This document shows, piece after piece, positions 57,260 to 64,000 of a stretch of DNA of 64,000 nt. The stretch's first letter is position 1. Each line of letters begins with the position of its first letter. Under the pieces are notes generated by a model, which did not search any database, was not told the origin of the DNA, and saw only the letters and a list, made by a program, of their open reading frames with translations. A program made the translations under genes and the position numbers. Source of the DNA: Vreelandella neptunia (GTDB lineage Bacteria; Pseudomonadota; Gammaproteobacteria; Pseudomonadales; Halomonadaceae). The stretch is from positions 600,625 to 664,624 of the forward strand of contig NZ_JHQL01000001.1 in the NCBI RefSeq assembly GCF_000712975.1, in the 5' to 3' direction.

Positions 57260-58584
57260 GTAGCTATCTTGCGTTGCTGATGTTTCCTGCTTTGATGACA
57301 CTAATTATTGCTGGTTTTCCCATTGCCTTTTCAATGATTCTGGTAGCAACCGGATTTGGTATTATTCAGTTTGGCGATGTGGCGGCTTATCAGCTGTTGA
57401 CCAAAATTGAAGACACGGCATCTAACTCCATTCTTGCGGCAGTACCGCTGTTTATTTTTATGGGCGCGATGCTTGAGCGTTCAGGCATTGCCGAGCGCTT
57501 GTTCGAAGCAATTCACATGTGGACGCGTCGTTTACCCGGTGGGCTAGGCATCGGTGCGATTATTTTAGGAACATTGTTTGCTGCTTCCAGCGGTGTTGTG
57601 GGGGCGACAGAAGCGGTGATTGGCATGCTGGCTATTCCGGTGATGCTTAAGCATCACTACAGTAAAAGTCTGATGTCAGGCACCATCTGTGCCAGTGGGT
57701 CATTAGGTACTGCGATACCGCCTTCTATTACCGTAGTGGTTCTTGGTCCTGTCGCTGGGGTCTCGGTTGGATCGCTGTTTAGCGGTTTGCTAATACCCGG
57801 TTTCTTAATGGCAGTCATGTTCCTGGTCTACATCATTGGGATTGCTTATCTTAAACCTGAGATGGCACCACGCATTGAAGAGCAGACGCCGGATATTGCG
57901 CTAGGTGAAAAGATACGTATTACGCTAGTCGCGTTGGTGCCTACCATGCTGCTGATTTTTACTGTGCTTGGCACCATTCTTATGGGCTTGGCTACACCAA
58001 CAGAGGCTGCAGCATGTGGTGCTTTGGGTGCGATCATTTTGGCCGCTGCATACCGTAACTTAAAGGTAACGGTACTTTGGGCATCGGCCGTGAAGACCGT
58101 CAATATTTCAGCCATGATTCTGCTCATTGTGATGGGGGGGAGTATGTTCGCTGGAGTATTTTTTGCCTCAGGAGGAATGGCGACGGTGCAAGCCTTACTA
58201 ATGGACACAGGCTTGAGCCCTTGGATGATTCTAGGCCTTATTCTGCTGATCGCTTTTATCGCAGGTTTTGTACTGGATTTGATCTCCGTGGTACTTATCA
58301 TTATCCCTGTGGCAATGCCCATTGTAAGAATGCTGGGCTTCGATGAAATCTGGTTCTGTGTCGCCTTCTTAGTGGTACTGCAAACCAGTTATCTGACGCC
58401 TCCTTTGGCACCTGCTATTTTCTACCTCCGGGCAATTACTCCTCCTGAAGTAACGCTGAAGCATATGTACAAAGGGGTTGTACCCTTTATTTTAGCGCAG
58501 CTTGTAGTATTAGCCTTGGTATTAGCGTTTCCAGAAATTGCACTATGGTTACCGGATGTAATGGGTGGTCCTTCCTGGCGCTAG
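57256..58584 (+). CDS. dctM: TRAP transporter large permease subunit DctM
   Basis: 442 aa with about twelve membrane segments. SNSILAAVPLFIFMGAMLERSGIAERLFEA (about 55-85), AASSGVVGATEAVIGMLAIPVMLKHHYSKSL (about 112-142) and GSLGTAIPPSITVVVLGPVAGVSVGSLFSG are DctM signatures. With DctQ it couples solute uptake to a Na+ gradient. Coupled to dctQ by ATGA overlap. Confidence 0.94.
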   Translation: MSSYLALLMFPALMTLIIAGFPIAFSMILVATGFGIIQFGDVAAYQLLTKIEDTASNSILAAVPLFIFMGAMLERSGIAERLFEAIHMWTRRLPGGLGIGAIILGTLFAASSGVVGATEAVIGMLAIPVMLKHHYSKSLMSGTICASGSLGTAIPPSITVVVLGPVAGVSVGSLFSGLLIPGFLMAVMFLVYIIGIAYLKPEMAPRIEEQTPDIALGEKIRITLVALVPTMLLIFTVLGTILMGLATPTEAAACGALGAIILAAAYRNLKVTVLWASAVKTVNISAMILLIVMGGSMFAGVFFASGGMATVQALLMDTGLSPWMILGLILLIAFIAGFVLDLISVVLIIIPVAMPIVRMLGFDEIWFCVAFLVVLQTSYLTPPLAPAIFYLRAITPPEVTLKHMYKGVVPFILAQLVVLALVLAFPEIALWLPDVMGGPSWR

Positions 58585-58613
58585 TTGAACGTAAGCAACC
58601 CCCCTTTCTGTTG

Positions 58614-58640
58614 GCCGCCCTTAAAAAGGCGGCTTTTTTT
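58614..58640 (+). terminator. Intrinsic terminator after the TRAP operon
   Basis: 6-bp GCCGCC/GGCGGC stem (58614-58619 with 58628-58633) and a run of 7 T. The rest of the 362-base gap (58641-58946) is the promoter region of the CsbD-like gene; nothing else is clear. Confidence 0.85.
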
Positions 58641-58946
58641 GGCTCCATCTAGAAGAAAAGAAATTTTTTAGCATGCTGTGGTAAGTCGTTAGTCGTGGGA
58701 AAAATGTCAGAGCTAGAGTATGTTGCCTGTCATGCCTCTACCCCTTGAATATTTTGCGCCAGCACCTGTGGGTAGCAAAGGCAGGTTCGCTAACCTTAAT
58801 TTAGCTAATTCACGAATGAAAATTTAACGAAAGTAATTGAGGTAACGTTACTAACAAGGGCTACGCTAATAAAGGAGCCGCGACGCGATACACAAATTCA
58901 TTTAGCGTGCGGTGTCTTCTCCACTAACGGATTAGAGGTGTAAGTC

Positions 58947-59126
58947 ATGGAAAATGGCAAAGAAGATAAAATGAAAGGCTCGGCTAATAAAGCTGCTGGC
59001 AATGTTAAGGAAGCAGTAGGAAAGGCGACGGGAAGCGAAAAAACCGAAGCCAAGGGCAAGGTTCAGCAAGCAGAAGGCGAGCTTCAAAAAGGCAAAGGTG
59101 ATGCCAAGGAAAAGGCTAAGAAATAA
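58947..59126 (+). CDS. CsbD-like small stress protein (59 aa)
   Basis: A 59-aa, Lys/Glu/Gly/Ala-rich hydrophilic protein: MENGKEDKMKGSANKAAGNV, then KEAVGKATGSEKTEAKGKVQ, then QAEGELQKGKGDAKEKAKK. The repeated (K)xKGxxxxAxGxxKE pattern is that of CsbD-like proteins. AGAGGTG lies 6 bases before the ATG and a perfect terminator follows the stop by about 24 bases, so it is a real single-gene unit. It is likely disordered and stress-induced; its action is unknown. Confidence 0.87.
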   Translation: MENGKEDKMKGSANKAAGNVKEAVGKATGSEKTEAKGKVQQAEGELQKGKGDAKEKAKK

Positions 59127-59149
59127 CGTCTAACCAAGTTATCCCACTA

Positions 59150-59181
59150 CCAACAGAGGCCAATGGCCTCTGTTGGTTTTT
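59150..59181. terminator. Strong intrinsic terminator after the CsbD-like gene
   Basis: A 12-bp perfect stem (59150-59161 with 59165-59176) with loop AAT and a run of 5 T. It lies between converging genes. Confidence 0.92.
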
Positions 59182-59207
59182 AGGTAGCCACTGCTTTGAG
59201 AGGCTAC

Positions 59208-60677
59208 TCAGTAGTGGCCAAGAAGTTTCCACCATAAGCCACCGACGACTACCCAAATGAGCAGATTGACCACGCTCATAATAAAACCAGCTTTCCACCA
59301 CTCTCCCAGCGTCAGGTAGCCTGAGCCAAAGATCACAGGCGAAGTGCCGGTGGCGTAATGGGTTAACGTCATCATGATGGAAGACGTAGCCGCCATAATC
59401 AGCACAAAAGGCATGGGTGGAGCACCGAGGCTTAAGCCAACGGTGAGAAATGCCGCCATCATTGCGGTGATATGTGCGGTAGTGCTGGCAAAAAAGTAGT
59501 GGGTATAAAGGAACGTTAGCACCAGCAGTGCAGAGGCACCTGCCCAGCCAATTCCCATCATGGTAATCCAGTCCTGCATATTTGCAGAAAACCAAGTAAT
59601 GAGGCCTGTTTCGTTAAGCTGGCTGGCCATCATGATAAGTGCGCCAAACCACAACAGCGTATCCCAGGCATTTTTCTCTTTTAGCACATCTTCCCAGGTT
59701 AATACCCCTGTCAGCAGCAGCATGGAAAGGCCAATAAACGCAGACGTTGTAGTATTAAGCGTTACTGCATCCCCCAAGAAAATCGCTGGGATATCCGCCC
59801 AAAGTAACAGCAGCACGAAGAAAACGAACAGCATAATGCCCTCATTTCGACTCAGCTTACCCAGCTCGGCTAGCTTGTCTTTTGCTAATTGCGTGGCATT
59901 CGGCGTTTCTTTAATTTCAGGCGGATAAAGCAAGTACAGAATGTACGGCATCGCCAGGATGGCGACCAAGCCCGGGAGCAGCATGGCGATGGCCCAGGTT
60001 AGCCAGCTCAGCTGTATTTCGGCTCCGGTAGCGGATGAGATAAGTTGAACAGTCAATGGATTCGGAGCGGTGGCAGTGATGAACATAGCCGATGTGATCG
60101 GATTGCTATGGTAATTCACCAGTGCTAAATATTTGCCGATTTTGCCCGAGGTATTGTCTTCAGGATGTGAATCAAAACTATGGGCAATCGAGCGCATAAT
60201 AGGGTGAATAATACCGCCGCCCCGAGCTGTATTGCTTGGGGTAACGGGCGCAATTGACAGCTCTGAAAAGGCGAGGCCATAACCAATCCCCAGCGTACGT
60301 TTGCCGAAAATAGAGATGAAATAGTAGCCAATGCGCGCGCCTAAACCGGTTTTGATCAACCCTCGTGAAATCATAATCGCAATCGCAATTAACCAGATAA
60401 GCGGGTTGGCATAACTGCTTAAGGCGACATTAATGGCTTCGCCTGGTGTATCGCCGGTAACACCGCTTGCCGCGACAATAGAAATTGCAATCACAGATAT
60501 CGCGCCAATGGGCATGGCCTTGCCAATAATCGCGGCAATGGTGCCGACAAAAATTGCCAACATGAGCCAAGCATTTGGCGTTAACCCTTCAGGCAAAGGA
60601 ATCACCAGCCAAATAAAGAGGGTGATCGCCACAGCGATTGCGGTCGACCAGGGTTTGAAAGGAAGAGTTGGCATCAT
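59208..60677 (-). CDS. SLC13/DASS-family anion symporter
   Basis: 489 aa from the double ATG at 60677 (an in-frame start at 60719 is possible; neither has a strong site). About 12 membrane segments. The SNTARGGGIIHPIMRSIAHSF stretch (about 150-170) resembles the CitT/TtdT group of dicarboxylate exchangers, and TTAHITAMMAAFLTVGLSLGAPPMPFVLIMAATSSIMMTLTHYATGTSPVIFGSGY near 390-445 holds the second SNT-type signature. It likely carries C4-dicarboxylates, tricarboxylates or sulfate; substrate open. Confidence 0.88.
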   Translation of the reverse strand: MMPTLPFKPWSTAIAVAITLFIWLVIPLPEGLTPNAWLMLAIFVGTIAAIIGKAMPIGAISVIAISIVAASGVTGDTPGEAINVALSSYANPLIWLIAIAIMISRGLIKTGLGARIGYYFISIFGKRTLGIGYGLAFSELSIAPVTPSNTARGGGIIHPIMRSIAHSFDSHPEDNTSGKIGKYLALVNYHSNPITSAMFITATAPNPLTVQLISSATGAEIQLSWLTWAIAMLLPGLVAILAMPYILYLLYPPEIKETPNATQLAKDKLAELGKLSRNEGIMLFVFFVLLLLWADIPAIFLGDAVTLNTTTSAFIGLSMLLLTGVLTWEDVLKEKNAWDTLLWFGALIMMASQLNETGLITWFSANMQDWITMMGIGWAGASALLVLTFLYTHYFFASTTAHITAMMAAFLTVGLSLGAPPMPFVLIMAATSSIMMTLTHYATGTSPVIFGSGYLTLGEWWKAGFIMSVVNLLIWVVVGGLWWKLLGHY

Positions 60678-60892
60678 AGAAGTCCATATCAATGAAATAA
60701 GTATAAGTGACACGTCCACCAGCAGTAAGAGAAGAGGACGCCTAGTCTCTACTTTAGTCTATTCCAAGCAGGTGCAAGACGATTTGCCCTACGTCAAAGA
60801 TGGGTCAATGGATGTTTTCCCTAAAAGAGATTATGTGCCTGACTAGTAGCATATTCTTTAAATAGATTAATTTATATTAAAGCGTTATTAAT

Positions 60893-61555
60893 TGTCTTTT
60901 GGCACTACAAGGGGCCGCTTACACGGATGTCAGCGCCTATCCACTGGATGTGCTAGGAGCAGAAACGGAAGGCATGAGCGGTTACATGATTGAGCAGGAG
61001 CTTGGCAATCTGCTGCCGGTTGAGGTTCCGTTGGCTACTTTATTAACACAGGTGGAAGTTGACCTTGATGACCCTGCGTTTCAGCACCCCAGCAAGCCGA
61101 TAGGCCCGGTTTATACAGAGGATGAAGCCGAGCGCCTGGCTAAGGAAAAAGGCACTATCGTCATTTGTGCTGGCGGGGGAGGGCTCCCTACTGCGTACGA
61201 CGAAAATAATAAGCTCCATGGCGTAGAGGCGGTGATCGATAAGGATCTCTGTTCAGCTCTTCTCGCTGAGCAGTTGCAGGCTGATTTGCTGATCATTGCG
61301 ACGGATGTAGATGCCGCTTATGTCGACTGGAAAGGGCCAAACCAGAAGGCGATCGCCAGTGCTCATCCGGATGTACTAGATGATATGCAGTTTGCGGCGG
61401 GTTCCATGGGACTAAAAATAGAAGCGGCATGCCGCTACAGCAGAAATACCGGCAAAGAAGCGGTTATTGGCGCATTGGCGGATATCGAAGAAATTCTTCA
61501 GGGAATAGCAGGCACCCGCGTTAGCACCAGCCTACAAGACATTAATCTTTATTAG
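60893..61555 (+). pseudogene. arcC: Decayed carbamate kinase (N-terminal truncation plus internal deletion)
   Basis: Reading [20 protein letters not shown] onwards the frame is clearly carbamate kinase to its C-terminus ([18 protein letters not shown]). Two lesions are visible. Similarity begins abruptly near 60893, so the first 55 or so residues, with the GGNAL nucleotide motif, are absent. At about residue 85 [10 protein letters not shown] runs straight into [10 protein letters not shown]; in family members some 35 residues, including a PSPxP region, stand between two EKG sequences, so an in-frame deletion between short repeats is likely. MGPK is also changed to MGLK. No arcA or arcB is nearby. 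Probably a non-functional remnant. Confidence 0.85.
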
Positions 61556-61763
61556 GTGCTGTTGCTGAGAAGCTTTATGTAAGGAGCCTCGCATCAGCTT
61601 TTTTTAAAGGCGCTCTTGTCATGGCTTTTTATTACAAACAATAAGCTGCTCACCTAGCAGCCTAAAACTTGATATAGCGCAGTTTTAGTGGCCATCAGCT
61701 AGCGCTTAATAGCCTACGCTTAATGGTGAAGTGCCATGACTACCCTCTGTGAGGAATTGTCCT

Positions 61764-62843
61764 ATGCCTACCATGATGAAAGCGGCTATTTTTGTTGAGC
61801 CTGGCCGGATTGAAATTGACGATAAACCCATTCCCGAGATTGGCCCCAATGATGCGCTGATGCGTGTGACCACCACGACGATTTGCGGCACCGACGTGCA
61901 CATTCTAAAAGGCGAATACCCCGTTGAGCGCGGCTTAACCATCGGCCATGAGCCGGTGGGGGTAATTGAAAAGCTGGGTGCCAACGTGAAGGGGTACCAA
62001 GAGGGCCAGCGGGTTATCGCCGGGGCGATTTGCCCCAGTTTTACCTCCTATGCTTGCCAGGATGATTGCTGCTCGCAGGATGGCGGCCACCACAGCCATG
62101 GGTATAAGCCGATGGGTGGCTGGCGCTTTGGTAACACCATCGACGGTGCCCAGGCGGAATACCTATTGGTGCCGGATGCCCAGGCCAACCTTTCTCCCGT
62201 GCCAGATGGCCTAACCGACGAACAAGTGCTGATGTGCCCTGACATCATGTCGACCGGCTTTGCGGGGGCCGAAAAAGCAGGTATCAAAATTGGCGATACC
62301 GTGGTGGTGTTCGCCCAAGGCCCAATTGGGCTATGTGCGACAGCAGGCGCGCGGTTACGCGGGGCGGGGATGATTATCGCGGTAGATGGTGTCGATGAGC
62401 GGTTGGCAATGGCCAAGCAAATGGGCGCTGACGTGGCGCTGGATTTTCGTAAGGTGGATGTCGTTGAAGAAATTCTTAAGCTCACCGGTGGACGCGGTGT
62501 GGATTCGGCGATTGAGGCACTCGGCCTGCAGCAAACCTTTGAATCTGCCTTGCGGGTGTTAAAGCCTGGCGGCACGCTATCGAGCTTAGGCGTTTACTCT
62601 GAAGACTTGACGATTCCGCTAGGCGCTTTCTGTGCTGGCCTTGGAGACCACAAGATCATTACGTCACTTTGCCCTGGCGGCAAAGAGCGCATGCGCAGGT
62701 TGATGAGCATTATTGCCGCCGGGCGGATAGATCTTGGCCCGATGGTTACCCACCGCTACGCTCTGGAGAATATTGTCGAGGCTTACGATCTATTTTCTCA
62801 CCAGCGCGACGGCGTGTTGAAAGTGGCTCTTGAGGTCTCATAG
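61764..62843 (+). CDS. Zinc-dependent alcohol dehydrogenase
   Basis: 359 aa from ATG 61764, with GAGGAATT upstream. MDR-family ADH: catalytic-zinc ligands Cys41 (ICGTDVH) and His62-Glu63 (GHEPVG), the NAD(P) domain GPIGLCATAGARLRGA (about 189) and the EALG loop. A Cys-rich segment (CPSFTSYACQDDCCSQDG, about 91-108) replaces the usual structural-zinc loop. Members of this group oxidise secondary or primary alcohols, for example isopropanol-type enzymes; the substrate is not set by sequence. Confidence 0.9.
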   Translation: MPTMMKAAIFVEPGRIEIDDKPIPEIGPNDALMRVTTTTICGTDVHILKGEYPVERGLTIGHEPVGVIEKLGANVKGYQEGQRVIAGAICPSFTSYACQDDCCSQDGGHHSHGYKPMGGWRFGNTIDGAQAEYLLVPDAQANLSPVPDGLTDEQVLMCPDIMSTGFAGAEKAGIKIGDTVVVFAQGPIGLCATAGARLRGAGMIIAVDGVDERLAMAKQMGADVALDFRKVDVVEEILKLTGGRGVDSAIEALGLQQTFESALRVLKPGGTLSSLGVYSEDLTIPLGAFCAGLGDHKIITSLCPGGKERMRRLMSIIAAGRIDLGPMVTHRYALENIVEAYDLFSHQRDGVLKVALEVS

Positions 62844-62902
62844 TGCTCAAGTAAGCTCAAGAGCCACCCACCTAGCAGCGGGACTATCTAGGGATTGCTG
62901 TT

Positions 62903-64000
<1,098 letters not shown>

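Overview
The window reads as ordinary chromosome of a free-living, medium-GC gammaproteobacterium. The set of families (tripartite tricarboxylate and TRAP transporters, a SLC13 symporter, CsbD and PRC-barrel stress proteins, a DeoR-controlled deo operon, an ANTAR-controlled nitrate transporter) fits a halophilic Halomonas/Vreelandella-type bacterium; this placement is inference. I see no tRNA, rRNA, CRISPR array, prophage or complete insertion sequence.

Layout. 0.2-7 kb: a minus-strand cluster (two short CHR-family transporters, TctC-TctB-TctA, and a cytoplasmic gamma-glutamyltransferase-like hydrolase) with a divergent FCD-type GntR regulator; it looks like an uptake-and-hydrolysis unit for an organic acid or amide. 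7-10 kb: housekeeping singletons (DUF1415, GNAT, luciferase-like monooxygenase, SDR). 10-13.2 kb: a NarK-type nitrate transporter followed by NasR, preceded by a sigma-54-like promoter, an NtrC-like site and a leader with two ANTAR-type hexaloop hairpins and a terminator-like stem. 13-20 kb: patatin-like lipase, a soluble degenerate chemoreceptor with a CZB zinc domain, two divergent L,D-transpeptidases and an M23 endopeptidase. 20-29.6 kb: LysR regulator, Xi-class GST, PRC-barrel and CsbD proteins, the DEAD-box helicase deaD behind a very structured leader of about 300 nt, endonuclease V, a GATase, tpx, and a C26 amidotransferase next to an amidoligase. 29.7-36 kb: MscS-type channel, two J-related proteins, a conserved membrane protein and a CBS-BON protein. 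36-41 kb: a REP-like palindromic element, tandem LacI-type operators and a ThuA/dehydrogenase/sugar-binding-protein operon with its LacI regulator. 40.8-49 kb: the nucleoside operon tsx-nupC-deoC-deoA-deoB-deoD-cdd with divergent deoR and tandem DeoR operators. 49-64 kb: cyoE, ackA-pta, a drug/metabolite exporter, a small outer-membrane barrel, a TRAP transporter, a second CsbD-type gene (59 aa), a SLC13 carrier, a decayed carbamate kinase, a zinc alcohol dehydrogenase and the 3' part of thiC running off the right edge.

How the genes work together. The clearest circuits are: nitrogen limitation (NtrC/sigma-54) plus nitrate or nitrite (NasR antitermination) controlling narK-nasR; DeoR controlling import and breakdown of nucleosides from outer membrane to deoxyribose-phosphate aldolase; and a LacI regulator controlling a ThuA-type sugar operon that has a binding protein but no permease or ATPase here. 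The most interesting unexplained elements are the deaD leader RNA, the three-way-junction element between deoB and deoD, and the amidoligase/amidotransferase pair.
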